Shown: positions 43,157 to 52,080 of the stretch, one piece after another
How the letters are laid out: each line of letters begins with the position of its first letter
Position numbering within the stretch: the stretch's first letter is position 1
Source of the DNA: Thiocystis violascens
GTDB taxonomy: Bacteria; Pseudomonadota; Gammaproteobacteria; Chromatiales; Chromatiaceae
DNA: 64,000 bases
Reading direction: 5' to 3'
Assembly (NCBI GenBank): GCA_020721065.1
Contig: DYNM01000005.1
Location: forward strand, 1-64,000
Position numbers and translations under genes: made by a program
The notes under the pieces: model-generated
Databases searched by the model: none
What the model saw: the letters and a program-made list of their open reading frames with translations, nothing else
What the model was told of the DNA's origin: nothing

Positions 43157-43720
43157 ATGCCATCAATTAGCTTAAACACCGCTACTGCGATTACTGGCTT
43201 GAGCAAACGCACATTGTGGCGACATATCCATCGCGGCAGCCTTGCGGTCGTCAACATCAATGATAGCGGAGAAAAAACCCAAGTGAGTTTAATTGATATA
43301 CTGCCGTTGTCCTGTTTACCATTAAGTGAAATTGAGCAAAAAGTAGTTATTGATGCAGATGCAGGTCATGCTGCCGCTCAAACCGATTTAGCGTTATTAT
43401 TTTTTGCTGCTGCGCGTCCCACTGAAGCAGTGGCGTGGTTAATGCGTGCTGCTGAACAGCATTATCCCGATGCGATGTGTTATTTGGGGCGCTGTTTTTT
43501 GACCGGTACTGGCGTAACACCTGACGCTGACAGCGGCGCATTGTGGCTCAGTCATGCTGCTGTGAAAGGGCATCCGCTGGCGCAAGCCGTGACGCAATGG
43601 TTGCAAAGTGCAGCCGGGCAAGCAGTGCAAGCGACAGCAGATCAATCGACTTTAGATGCCGCATTGGATCAGATTGAACGAGACACGCTGTTGCGCTGGT
43701 TACAATCAATAGCACATTGA
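43157..43720 (+). CDS. Sel1-repeat protein with an N-terminal HTH-like segment
   Basis: A 187-residue protein. Residues 1-40 (TATAITGLSKRTLWRHIHRG, then LAVVNI) look like a small MerR/excisionase-type helix-turn-helix. Residues about 65-145 form Sel1/TPR-like repeats (DLALLFFAAARPTEAVAWLM, MCYLGRCFLTGTGVTPDADS, GALWLSHAAVKGHPLA). The combination suggests a DNA-binding protein with a protein-contact domain. The target is unknown. The ATG at 43157 follows GAGG, and a strong terminator follows the gene. Confidence 0.75.
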   Translation: MPSISLNTATAITGLSKRTLWRHIHRGSLAVVNINDSGEKTQVSLIDILPLSCLPLSEIEQKVVIDADAGHAAAQTDLALLFFAAARPTEAVAWLMRAAEQHYPDAMCYLGRCFLTGTGVTPDADSGALWLSHAAVKGHPLAQAVTQWLQSAAGQAVQATADQSTLDAALDQIERDTLLRWLQSIAH

Positions 43721-43764
43721 TTTGATAGCTTATTTGAATTAGATTATCATCGTTTATAACTTGT

Positions 43765-43794
43765 CGGTGATTGTATGCAATCACCGCTTTTTTT
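43765..43794 (+). terminator. Rho-independent terminator of the Sel1 gene
   Basis: CGGTGATTG-TATG-CAATCACCG with a C and then seven T residues. It lies immediately upstream of the accA ribosome site. Confidence 0.88.
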
Positions 43795-43810
43795 ATCTAT
43801 GGAGCATGTA

Positions 43811-44779
43811 ATGAGCTTGAACTTAAACTTTTTGGATTTTGAACAACCCATTGCAGAATTAGAAGCAAAAATTGAAGAGTTACGTTTAGTTGGATTTGAT
43901 AACGAAATTAATTTACAGGAAGAAATTGAACGTCTGCATACTAAGTGCGTGGCGATGACAGAATCAATTTTCTCGGCATTAAATCCTTGGCAGATTTCAC
44001 AATTATCTCGTCATCCACAGCGCCCGTATTTGTTAGATTATACGCGACGGATTTTTGATGATTTTTACGAATTGCATGGTGATCGTGCTTTTGCAGATGA
44101 TCGCGCAATTGTGGGCGGATTAGCGCGGATTGATGGGCGTCCGGTGATGGTGATTGGTCATCAAAAAGGGCGCGATACAAAAGAGAAAATTTTGCGCAAC
44201 TTTGGAATGCCGCGTCCAGAAGGCTATCGGAAAGCCTTGCGCTTGATGGAAATGGCAGAACGGTTTGGATTGCCGATTTTAACGTTTATTGATACGCCCG
44301 GTGCTTATCCCGGAATTGGCGCTGAAGAACGCGGTCAAAGTGAAGCAATTGCGCGTAATTTGCGCGAGATGTCGCGCTTGCGCACGCCCATTTTATGCAC
44401 TGTTGTTGGTGAAGGTGGATCAGGTGGCGCATTGGCAATTGGAGTTGGCGATTGGTTGGGAATGTTGCAATTTAGTACTTATTCCGTGATTTCTCCAGAA
44501 GGCTGCGCGTCTATTTTATGGAAAAGTGCCGATAAAGCCCAATTAGCAGCAGAAGCAATGGCAATTACTTCCGAGAAGTTGCTTGATCAAGGTTTGGTTG
44601 ATCAGGTGATTAAAGAGCCATTGGGTGGTGCGCATCGAGATGTGGATGCTGTTGCAAAGTCATTAAAAGCGGTGTTGATTGAACGGCTTGATGCGTTGAA
44701 TATCATTCCGATAGAACATCTCATTGCAGCACGTTATAAACGCTTAATGGCATACGGGCGTTTTAAGGAAACATCTTAA
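43811..44779 (+). CDS. accA: Acetyl-CoA carboxylase carboxyltransferase subunit alpha
   Basis: Forms malonyl-CoA with AccD in the first step of fatty-acid synthesis. The 322-residue protein begins [18 protein letters not shown] after a GGAG site and shows [60 protein letters not shown] and [13 protein letters not shown] coiled N-terminal helix is followed by the crotonase-like fold. It precedes a DUF3782 gene and tilS, a common accA-tilS order with one insertion. Confidence 0.97.
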   Translation: MSLNLNFLDFEQPIAELEAKIEELRLVGFDNEINLQEEIERLHTKCVAMTESIFSALNPWQISQLSRHPQRPYLLDYTRRIFDDFYELHGDRAFADDRAIVGGLARIDGRPVMVIGHQKGRDTKEKILRNFGMPRPEGYRKALRLMEMAERFGLPILTFIDTPGAYPGIGAEERGQSEAIARNLREMSRLRTPILCTVVGEGGSGGALAIGVGDWLGMLQFSTYSVISPEGCASILWKSADKAQLAAEAMAITSEKLLDQGLVDQVIKEPLGGAHRDVDAVAKSLKAVLIERLDALNIIPIEHLIAARYKRLMAYGRFKETS

Positions 44780-44795
44780 TCTGTTGAGGTGAGCG

Positions 44796-45521
44796 ATGAC
44801 GGCGACCTATAAAGAATTGTTAACGCTATTTCAAGAAATAGCAGTTTCACAACGGGAACTGAGTGCGACACAACGGGAACTCACTGCGACACAACGGGAA
44901 ATGGCGGCGACTCGCGTACTTGATCAACAGAAATCTGCACAAGAATGGCAGGAACTGCGCCAGATGTTTCGGGAAACTGATTTGAAGTTTCAAGCCACTG
45001 ATTTGAAATTTCAAGCAACCGATTTGAAGTTTCGGGAAACTGATGAGCGTATTCAAGCAATGGAGCGTTCGGTGAAAGAATTGAGTCGCACCTTTGGCAG
45101 TTGGCACAATCGCTTGGGTGAATTTGTGGAGGAAATGGTGCGTCCGGCGGTGATTCGTTTATTCCGGCAGCGTGGTTTGGAAGTGCATCAAGTGACCCGT
45201 GATTTGTCGGCAGTCAATCTCCAAGATGAAGAAGGAATTGAGATTGATTTGTTGGTGACAAATGCAACGATTGCGGTTGCAGTGGAGTGTAAAAGTCGCT
45301 TGACAGTGGAAGATGTCCAAGAGCATTTGTCACGGCTAGATAAATTCAAACGGCTGTTTCCGCAATATGCCAATTATCAGTTATTGGGTGCAGTGGCGGC
45401 AATGGTGTTGCCAGATGAGATTGCGCGTTTTGCTTATCGTCAAGGCTTACTCGTATTGGCGCAAAGTGGCGACGGGGTTTTAATTCGTAATGATGATCGC
45501 TTTGTTCCTAAAGAATGGTAG
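44796..45521 (+). CDS. DUF3782 / PD-(D/E)XK-like protein with a heptad-repeat coiled coil
   Basis: A 241-residue protein. Residues 18-90 form a coiled coil built of near-identical 7-residue units (SQREL SATQREL TATQREM; then TDLKFQA repeated). Residues about 105-235 are a nuclease-like fold with GIEIDLLVTNATIAVAVECK, i.e. the D...E-x-K signature of PD-(D/E)XK enzymes. Proteins of this kind are common in cyanobacteria and sulphur gammaproteobacteria and have no known role. It lies 16 bp after accA and overlaps tilS by 7 bp. Confidence 0.8.
   Translation: MTATYKELLTLFQEIAVSQRELSATQRELTATQREMAATRVLDQQKSAQEWQELRQMFRETDLKFQATDLKFQATDLKFRETDERIQAMERSVKELSRTFGSWHNRLGEFVEEMVRPAVIRLFRQRGLEVHQVTRDLSAVNLQDEEGIEIDLLVTNATIAVAVECKSRLTVEDVQEHLSRLDKFKRLFPQYANYQLLGAVAAMVLPDEIARFAYRQGLLVLAQSGDGVLIRNDDRFVPKEW
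44849..44911 (+). repeat. Three 21-bp tandem repeats within the DUF3782 gene
   Basis: Three units beginning ACAACGGGAA at 44849, 44870 and 44891, diverging at their 3' halves. Each encodes one heptad (S/T-Q-R-E-x...). Confidence 0.85.
44979..45041 (+). repeat. Second array of three 21-bp tandem repeats within the DUF3782 gene
   Basis: Units beginning GATTTGAA at 44979, 45000 and 45021, with few changes between them. Each encodes the heptad DLKFQAT or a close variant. Confidence 0.85.
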
Positions 45522-46867
45522 ATTTTGAATTAAACTATCAGTTTGAACCGGCGCTACTTGCTGCGTTGTTGCGTTCTATACGTCCGGCATCTCATTATTG
45601 GGTTGCGTATAGTGGCGGGCTTGATTCTACGGCGTTGTTATTTGCCACTGCTGCAATTCGACAGCAATTACCCGGTCAATTAAATGCTATTCATGTGCAG
45701 CATGGTTTACAGGCGGTTGCTGCCGATTGGGTACTGCATTGTCAACATCAATGTGCGGCACTTGCTATTCCTTTAGTAATTCGAGATTTGGAATTACAAC
45801 CGCGTTCTGGTGACAGTGTGGAGGCGGTGGCGCGGGCGGCACGCTATCAGGCATTTTCTGAAGTATTACAAGCAGATGCGATCTTATTGACGGCGCATCA
45901 TGCGGATGATCAGGCGGAAACGTTGTTGTTGGCGTTGCTGCGGGGGAGTGGCGTGGCGGGGTTGGCGGCGATGCCGCTGGAGATGGTGCTGGGCGCGGGG
46001 CGTTTGGTGCGACCGCTGTTGACGGTGACACGGGCGGCATTATTGGCGTATGCTCAGATGCAACAGTTTGATTGGATTGATGATCCAAGCAATGCGTCGC
46101 TGCGTTTTGATCGTAATTTTCTGCGGCAGCGGGTATTGCCGGTGGTGCGTGAACGCTGGCCGGCGCTGACGGCGACTGTGACGCGCAGTGCTCGTCATTG
46201 TGCGACGGCGGCGCAGGTGGTGGAGCAGGTGGCGGCGCAAACGTTGGCGACGCTCGCTGGGACGCGACCGGGGACGCTTGACATTGGTGGGTTGCGTCAG
46301 TTGGAGTTGCCAATGCAACAAGCGGTGTTGCGTTCGTGGCTGAAAAACAACGGATTTCAGGTGCCAGATACGCGACACTTGTTGCGGATCAGTACGGAGA
46401 TGTTGACAACTCGTGCGGATGCCAAACCGCTGGTGCGGTGGACGGGCTGCGAGATTCGCCGTTATCGGCTAGATTTATTTGCGCTGCCGCCATTACCACC
46501 GCCGCCACCGCTGACGTTGGAGTGGACGGTGGGCGCGACGAGTACGGTGCTGGAATTGCCGCTCGAATTGGGGCAATTACACTGGTTGCCGACGTCTGAT
46601 GCGATGAATCGTGATTGGAGATTGCAGGTGCAATTTGGCAAGTCGGGAGTGCGTTGTGAGCGCGGGGCGCAGCGGAGCGGTGAATTAAAACGTTTATATC
46701 AAACGCATGGCATACCCGAATGGTGGCGGCCGTATGTGCCATTAGTATTTAATGGCAAGCAATTATTGTTGATAGCAGGAGTGTGTCATTGTCAAACACT
46801 TGCGATGCCCGCAGGTAGTGTGCAATGGACAGCAGGTCAATTACACTGTCCTTCAGCATCAATATAA
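45515..46867 (+). CDS. tilS: tRNA(Ile)-lysidine synthase
   Basis: Converts C34 of tRNA-Ile(CAU) to lysidine so that it reads AUA. The 450-residue protein has the PP-loop motif AYSGGLDST at residues 31-39, HVQHGLQ, LTAHHADDQAETLLLALLRG, and WIDDPSNASLRFDRNFLR, followed by the C-terminal substrate-binding domains typical of the gammaproteobacterial long form. Its ATG overlaps the DUF3782 stop. Confidence 0.95.
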   Translation: MVDFELNYQFEPALLAALLRSIRPASHYWVAYSGGLDSTALLFATAAIRQQLPGQLNAIHVQHGLQAVAADWVLHCQHQCAALAIPLVIRDLELQPRSGDSVEAVARAARYQAFSEVLQADAILLTAHHADDQAETLLLALLRGSGVAGLAAMPLEMVLGAGRLVRPLLTVTRAALLAYAQMQQFDWIDDPSNASLRFDRNFLRQRVLPVVRERWPALTATVTRSARHCATAAQVVEQVAAQTLATLAGTRPGTLDIGGLRQLELPMQQAVLRSWLKNNGFQVPDTRHLLRISTEMLTTRADAKPLVRWTGCEIRRYRLDLFALPPLPPPPPLTLEWTVGATSTVLELPLELGQLHWLPTSDAMNRDWRLQVQFGKSGVRCERGAQRSGELKRLYQTHGIPEWWRPYVPLVFNGKQLLLIAGVCHCQTLAMPAGSVQWTAGQLHCPSASI

Positions 46868-46921
46868 CAATAGATGACTACTTTTTAATTGTGTACCTTT
46901 ACAAAAATGGAGGAGTTTAAG

Positions 46922-47353
46922 ATGAACCATGATACTGAGCATCAATCAACGTCAACTGGAGTTCAATCTACATTAAGTTCAGAAACCACCCGGCGGCGTT
47001 TACTCAAAGGAATGGCGCTGGGTGCGCCCGCTATTTTGACTTTGCGCAGCGGGGCGGTGATGGCAGCTTCTTCATGTAATACTGGGATTAAAGGTCGGTA
47101 TCCTGCTGATAAACCAACTGCTGGTGACTATTGCGTTCAATCCAGTGGCACCTGTGATAGTGAAGGAAAAAAAGTCGATTCCAGCGACATTGGTAACGGT
47201 GTTCCAGCAATGCGCGAAGATAGTAATGGCGATGGTCAAATCACTGAAGCTGATAGCACATACACCTGCCCAAGTCCGCCAGACGGTCAAACGCCATACA
47301 GTATTATCCTGAGTTCAACCGCATACACTTCATTAACAATGCCGCAACGTTAG
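46922..47353 (+). CDS. Tat-signal secreted protein with an EF-hand-like loop; candidate substrate of the adjacent modification genes
   Basis: A 143-residue protein. A twin-arginine-type signal (TTRRRLLKG at 22-30, hydrophobic MALGAPAILTL, AVMAAS) predicts folded export. The mature part has four Cys (52, 71, 78, 116) and one EF-hand/dockerin-like calcium loop, DSNGDGQITEAD at 100-111, with Asp100, Asn102, Asp104, Gly105, Ile107 and Asp111 in place. It lies 38 bp upstream of a PqqD-like gene, an HprK-like kinase gene and a nucleotidyltransferase gene. Its position suggests a modified peptide or protein; this is inferred. GGAG precedes the ATG at 46922. Confidence 0.75.
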   Translation: MNHDTEHQSTSTGVQSTLSSETTRRRLLKGMALGAPAILTLRSGAVMAASSCNTGIKGRYPADKPTAGDYCVQSSGTCDSEGKKVDSSDIGNGVPAMREDSNGDGQITEADSTYTCPSPPDGQTPYSIILSSTAYTSLTMPQR

Positions 47354-47391
47354 TTGACAATTGCGCAGATTGGGGTTGTCTTGATCTCACT

Positions 47392-47673
47392 ATGGATATT
47401 TGGCAACTGCATTCACAGGGTGCATTACATTGGGAACAGTGGGATGAGCAGTTTGCACTTTATCAAGTGGCTTCTGGCGAAACCCACTTTCTGAATGCTT
47501 TTGGTGCTGCAATTCTGAAACAGTTAATTGCAGCGCCTCAAGCACTTGACGCACTTTGTACACACCTTGCCACAGAGTTTGATTGTATGCCGGATGCCGA
47601 GCTGTGCGCACAAGTTAGCGCATTATTAACACGCTTCGACGAACTTGGCTTAATTCAACGCCATGATGATTAG
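47392..47673 (+). CDS. PqqD-like peptide chaperone of the HPr-rel-A type
   Basis: A 93-residue protein resembling PqqD-type RiPP recognition elements: WEQWDEQFALYQVASGETHFL for the winged-helix beta part and LNAFGAAILKQLIAAPQALD for the helical part, ending SALLTRFDELGLIQR. I recall this short family as always sitting next to an HprK-related kinase A, which overlaps its end here by 11 bp. It probably binds a leader or substrate peptide for the neighbouring enzymes. Confidence 0.75.
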   Translation: MDIWQLHSQGALHWEQWDEQFALYQVASGETHFLNAFGAAILKQLIAAPQALDALCTHLATEFDCMPDAELCAQVSALLTRFDELGLIQRHDD

Positions 47674-48568
47674 TGAATTAACCGCGACTGAATTACAAGC
47701 TCGGCTAACCGGCGGTGGCTTGTGTTTTGGTTGCGGACCATTTCGTCTGCGATTAAACAGTTCGTTGCAATCATTATTAACCGTGCTACATGAACTTTAT
47801 GCACATTATCCTATTTATGATCATTCCGGTGTTGATGATTACCGTATGACATTGGATTGGGCATCACCATTACGACGTTGGTTGCGTCCAGTAGTGCGTT
47901 TTAGTGCTGATGGACCAGCGCCATTTACGGATGTTCCTATAACGCGAGCATTCCCAACGTTGGAATGGGGGATGAATTGGTGTATTGCTATTCGCGCTCA
48001 TCATGTATTGATGCTACACGCTGCTGTAGTCGAGCGTCACGGACGAGTATTGGTTTTACCAGCCGCACCAGGTAGCGGTAAATCTACATTGTGTGCTGCA
48101 TTATCTCATTCTGGTTGGCGACTTTTTTCTGATGAATTCGGCTTAATACGACCAGAAGATAACGCATTCGTTCCTATTCCACGTTTAATCTCATTAAAAA
48201 ATCAATCAATTGCGGTTATTCGTCAATTCAGTCCTACTGCTTATTTTGGCGCAACTTATCACGGCACGCATAAAGGTTCAGTGGCACATATTCGCCCACC
48301 GCAAGCAAGCGTTACTCGTATGACAGAATTAGCACCGGCTGGTTGGGTGGTTTTTCCGCGTTGGCAGGCGGGCGCTGCATTAACGCTCCAACCCATCGCA
48401 AAGGAACGTGCATTTATGATGATTGCAAGCAACGCTTTTAATTATGAAGTTTTGGGTGAACAAGCATTTAAAACTGTTGCACATCTAGTAAACAACTGCA
48501 AAATTTATACGCTAGTTTACTCAGATTTAACTCAAGCAATTCGTATACTTGATGAATTAACACAATAA
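47663..48568 (+). CDS. HprK-related kinase A
   Basis: A 301-residue protein similar in its C-terminal half to the HPr kinase/phosphorylase P-loop domain: LHAAVVERHGRVLVLPAAPG, then GSGKSTLCAALSHSGWRLFS with the Walker A near 135-142, FSDEFGLI, and LISLKNQS. True HPr kinase acts on Ser46 of HPr; these relatives have unknown substrates and occur with PqqD-like and nucleotidyltransferase genes, often in exosortase-bearing genomes. Two ATGs (47663 and 47666) lie inside the PqqD gene. No HPr gene is nearby. Confidence 0.8.
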   Translation: MMISELTATELQARLTGGGLCFGCGPFRLRLNSSLQSLLTVLHELYAHYPIYDHSGVDDYRMTLDWASPLRRWLRPVVRFSADGPAPFTDVPITRAFPTLEWGMNWCIAIRAHHVLMLHAAVVERHGRVLVLPAAPGSGKSTLCAALSHSGWRLFSDEFGLIRPEDNAFVPIPRLISLKNQSIAVIRQFSPTAYFGATYHGTHKGSVAHIRPPQASVTRMTELAPAGWVVFPRWQAGAALTLQPIAKERAFMMIASNAFNYEVLGEQAFKTVAHLVNNCKIYTLVYSDLTQAIRILDELTQ

Positions 48569-48574
48569 ACATAT

Positions 48575-49726
48575 ATGCAGCATCGTCAATCACCAACTCA
48601 ACGTGCTCGCATACTACTTATCAATGCAGTGCGTGAACCACAACAATTGTCACAATTGAGCGACAGTGATTGGAATTTATTGCTACAAGTTGCGCGACAC
48701 AAGCGTTTACTTGGTCGTCTTTATGTTGAACTAGACCGCTTAAAGTTATTAGACGCGGTTCCAAACAATGTAGCAGCACAATTGCGAGCTGCAAATAACT
48801 TAGTGAGGCATCGTCAAACTGTACTTACTTGGGAACTCAATCGCATTTTGTGGGCATTAAAAGATTTAAATGTTCCAGTGATTGCGCTCAAAGGAGCTGC
48901 GTATGTCATTGCTGATTTACCACCTGCTGCTGGACGTTTTTTTGCTGATTTAGACATTCTTGTACCGTTAGAACACATTACAGTGGTTGAGCAGCGATTA
49001 TTAGATCGTGGTTGGTTAAAAACAACTTTAAGCCCTTATGATGAGCGATATTATCGGTTGTGGATGCACGAAATTCCTCCTTTACGTCATCGAGAGCGTG
49101 AGAGTGAAATTGATATTCATCACACGTTGTTACCGCGAACGCATCGGTTTAATGTTCATGCTGTTACTGCATCACTATTTGCACAAGCACATGCTGTTTC
49201 TGGCACCAAAGCGCAAATACTCGCAGCGCCCGATATGGTCTTACATGCATTAGTTCATTTGCTATTTGAAGGAAATCCAGAGGAAGGCTTGCGGTTGCGT
49301 GATTTGATTGATGTAGTCGATTTATGTAATCATTTCGGTACTGAAGTACTATTTTGGCAGCAAATTATGGTACGCGCAGAGCAATTAAACTTAGGTCGTC
49401 TTCTTTACTATGGATTGCGTTATAGTGATCTAATTTTTAGTACTAAAGTGCCGACTTTTGTTATAGAAAAAACTGCTCAATTCGCTCCTATTCTGCCAAT
49501 TCGCTGGTTAATGGACTGGCTTATACCACTTGCCATCTTACCAGAACATCCCGCTTATCCGCGTTATCGTGCCCGTTTAGCGCGGCAGTTATTATACTTA
49601 CGAGCGCATTGGTTAAGAATGCCACCATCGTTATTGATGCGTCATCTCAGCTATAAAGTTTGGTTGCGTTTGCGGAATGTACCCCGTTATGTTGAGATTA
49701 AACCGCAAGATTTACAGCAACTGTAA
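48575..49726 (+). CDS. Nucleotidyltransferase family protein (NTP_transf_5 type)
   Basis: A 383-residue cytoplasmic protein with the core ALKGAAYVIADLPPAAGR and FADLDILVP (the D-x-D of a nucleotidyltransferase). It also has EIDIHHTLLPRTHRF, then a helical C-terminal half (DMVLHALVHLLFEGN, LRLRDLIDVVDLCNHF). Family members transfer a nucleotide to small molecules or proteins; the substrate here is unknown. It lies 6 bp after the HprK-like gene, so the three genes form one operon. Confidence 0.8.
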   Translation: MQHRQSPTQRARILLINAVREPQQLSQLSDSDWNLLLQVARHKRLLGRLYVELDRLKLLDAVPNNVAAQLRAANNLVRHRQTVLTWELNRILWALKDLNVPVIALKGAAYVIADLPPAAGRFFADLDILVPLEHITVVEQRLLDRGWLKTTLSPYDERYYRLWMHEIPPLRHRERESEIDIHHTLLPRTHRFNVHAVTASLFAQAHAVSGTKAQILAAPDMVLHALVHLLFEGNPEEGLRLRDLIDVVDLCNHFGTEVLFWQQIMVRAEQLNLGRLLYYGLRYSDLIFSTKVPTFVIEKTAQFAPILPIRWLMDWLIPLAILPEHPAYPRYRARLARQLLYLRAHWLRMPPSLLMRHLSYKVWLRLRNVPRYVEIKPQDLQQL

Positions 49727-49797
49727 ATGTTTCCTAAGCGTTAAATCACTTAGAACGTTAGTTAACTGGATTATTAAATTATTACAATGGGTTTTAT

Positions 49798-51189
49798 ATG
49801 CACTCCGTTCGGATTTTTCGTCATTACATGCGGGTACCGTTTGTTTTTTTAGCAGGAATAGAAAGTATTATTTTTGCCTTATCTTTTTACGTTGCGGTTC
49901 ATGTCCGGTGGTGGTTTCTTGATGGCGAACCGACTTTGGAACCAGCGGTATTATTTACATATTCGTTAATTGTAGCATTCGTTTTTGTGCTCACTATAGC
50001 GGCAACAGGACTGTATGAAGCGAGTTTACGCGAAGGATTGACTGGTTCATTGGTCAGGATTGCACTATCATTTTTTCTGGGTTCTATCTTATTATCGGCG
50101 CTGTCATTTTTATTTCCACCGCTAGGACTTTGGCGGAGTATTTTATCACTCACAATTGTATTTTCTTTTGTGTCAGTTGTGCTGTTGCGTCTGGCTTTTT
50201 TTCGTGTCAATCCTAGTATTTTTAAGCGCAGGGCGCTTGTATTTGGTGATTCTCCGTTAGCTGATCAATTGATGATTGCTAATCAAAAACGTCTTGATAT
50301 TATTGGTTTTATCCCCATTACACCGGATGATCAAAACACTCAACATAATATGATGTTGATTCATTACAATAAACCTTTAATACAGCTCGCTTTTGAACAC
50401 CATGTTGATGAAATTGTCTTAGCAGTAAAAGATCGACGCGGCAAACTTCCAATTACTGAGTTGCTAGAATGTCGTATGAGTGGAATTCAAGTTTTAGAAC
50501 AGCAGGATTTTTTTGAGCGTGAATTAGGGGTTTTGAAATTGGATTTATTAACGCCAAGTTGGTTAATTCACTCCGATGGCTTCCAAAACCATTTGTTGAC
50601 AACGCTAGTTAAGCGGTTTTTTGATATTTTATTTTCAGTGCTATTTATCGTTGTGTTGTGGCCAGTGATGTTATTGACAGCGGCGCTCATTTTCATCGAA
50701 AGCGGCTTTCGTCATTCTGTGCTGTATCGTCAAATTCGCGTGGGCGAAAACGGAGAGCCTTTTTCTGTCATTAAATTTCGGAGTATGCGCGTTAATGCCG
50801 AAGCAGATGGTAAAGCGCGTTGGGCAGTGACGAATGATCCACGCATCACCTATGTTGGACGATTCATTCGGAAAACACGAATTGATGAATTGCCACAAAT
50901 TTTTAATATCTTAAAAGGTGAAATGAGTTTTGTCGGACCACGCCCGGAACGTCCTGAATTCGTTGTTGATTTAACGCGAAAGTATGAACATTATGCAACA
51001 CGTCATCGCTTAAAACCGGGTTTGACAGGATGGGCGCAAATCTCTTATCCCTATGGCAGCACTGAGGAAGATGCGCTGCGTAAATTGGAATATGATTTGT
51101 ATTACATTAAAAACCACAGCACCTTCCTCGATTTGCTCATTTTAGTTGAAACCGTTGAGGTAGTTTTGTTCGGAAAAGGTGCTGTTTAA
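49798..51189 (+). CDS. Polyprenyl glycosylphosphotransferase (sugar transferase, PEP-CTERM type)
   Basis: A 463-residue inner-membrane enzyme that would start exopolysaccharide repeat units by moving a sugar phosphate to undecaprenyl phosphate. Four N-terminal TM helices (first at about 14-36) lead to a CoA-binding-like middle (RALVFGDSPLADQLM, VDEIVLAVKDRRGKLP). The C-terminal Bac_transf domain has KRFFDILFSVLFIVVLWPVM, YRQIRVGENGEPFSVIKFRS and TRIDELPQIFNILKGEMSFV. It belongs to the type that accompanies PEP-CTERM/exosortase gene sets. The gene is AT-rich compared with its surroundings. Confidence 0.88.
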   Translation: MHSVRIFRHYMRVPFVFLAGIESIIFALSFYVAVHVRWWFLDGEPTLEPAVLFTYSLIVAFVFVLTIAATGLYEASLREGLTGSLVRIALSFFLGSILLSALSFLFPPLGLWRSILSLTIVFSFVSVVLLRLAFFRVNPSIFKRRALVFGDSPLADQLMIANQKRLDIIGFIPITPDDQNTQHNMMLIHYNKPLIQLAFEHHVDEIVLAVKDRRGKLPITELLECRMSGIQVLEQQDFFERELGVLKLDLLTPSWLIHSDGFQNHLLTTLVKRFFDILFSVLFIVVLWPVMLLTAALIFIESGFRHSVLYRQIRVGENGEPFSVIKFRSMRVNAEADGKARWAVTNDPRITYVGRFIRKTRIDELPQIFNILKGEMSFVGPRPERPEFVVDLTRKYEHYATRHRLKPGLTGWAQISYPYGSTEEDALRKLEYDLYYIKNHSTFLDLLILVETVEVVLFGKGAV

Positions 51190-51192
51190 TCG

Positions 51193-52080
51193 TTAGCGCC
51201 AACATTCAACCCGTGCCATAAAAAGACTTGCGTCATCAACAGTATTTTGTGTTGCTATTTCAGCAGTTGAGAGTATTGTTGGCGTGATAGCATTGCGTTC
51301 TAAAAAGTTGAAGGTGAGATGATTGGGTATTGCTACTCCAACATCACGAACAATGCGACCGGTGTGTTTATATACGGCTGGAGTATCAACTGCTGCAAAC
51401 ACAATACCAATGACTCGCCCTTGTTCATCAAGTACCGGACCACCGCTATTGCCCGGTCTGACATCAGCTTGAATTGAAAGCGGACGCGCAACAGTTGCAG
51501 TTGATTCTAACTTTGAGGGCAATATGGTTCCCGATGTGCGTAAAGGACGCAGTGGTGGCAATCCTTGATTGGGATAACCAACAATGGTCACTGTATTAGG
51601 AAGTGGCGCGTCGGCTGGCGCAAATATCGCGGTTGTATCTGGACGACAATCAACGTTGATGAGTGCTAAATCAATGCCTAATTCAGTGGCAATTGGACGG
51701 GCAGTTACCATTTCACCTCCAGCACGCGACACAATGAGCGTATCGCAATTGTTAATCACATGTGCGTTTGTTAATACGGCTCCGGTCATGTTCACAAAAA
51801 ATCCTGCGCCTACACTCATCAGCCGTTTACCAATAATCATTGGGTTGTCATCGGCTTTTAGTGAGTTTTGGATATATGCTTGTCGTCGCTCACGAATTGC
51901 ATTTGCTTCATTATCGTTAATCGCTCGACCTTGACATTGATCAAGAGATGTTTGCGTCACCATCTCGCGGGTTTCATCGTAACAATTGATGAGAGTGGCA
52001 GCATTGGCACTTGCGGGTAACAAAAATACAGCCATTAACCACTGCAGCCTATGCGTCAGATTTTGGATATTTTTTCTCAT
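51193..52080 (-). CDS. Secreted trypsin-like serine protease
   Basis: A 295-residue periplasmic protease with a signal peptide (LQWLMAVFLLPASANA, cut near 27). The catalytic triad can be read as His107 (VLTNAHVIN), Asp137 (GIDLALI) and Ser212 (RPGNSGGPVLD). No PDZ domain follows. The C-terminal part ends with Cys-Trp-Arg and may form a disulphide. Its start overlaps the stop of the acyltransferase gene (ATGA). It may process proteins of the exosortase-linked surface system, which is inference. Confidence 0.88.
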   Translation of the reverse strand: MRKNIQNLTHRLQWLMAVFLLPASANAATLINCYDETREMVTQTSLDQCQGRAINDNEANAIRERRQAYIQNSLKADDNPMIIGKRLMSVGAGFFVNMTGAVLTNAHVINNCDTLIVSRAGGEMVTARPIATELGIDLALINVDCRPDTTAIFAPADAPLPNTVTIVGYPNQGLPPLRPLRTSGTILPSKLESTATVARPLSIQADVRPGNSGGPVLDEQGRVIGIVFAAVDTPAVYKHTGRIVRDVGVAIPNHLTFNFLERNAITPTILSTAEIATQNTVDDASLFMARVECWR

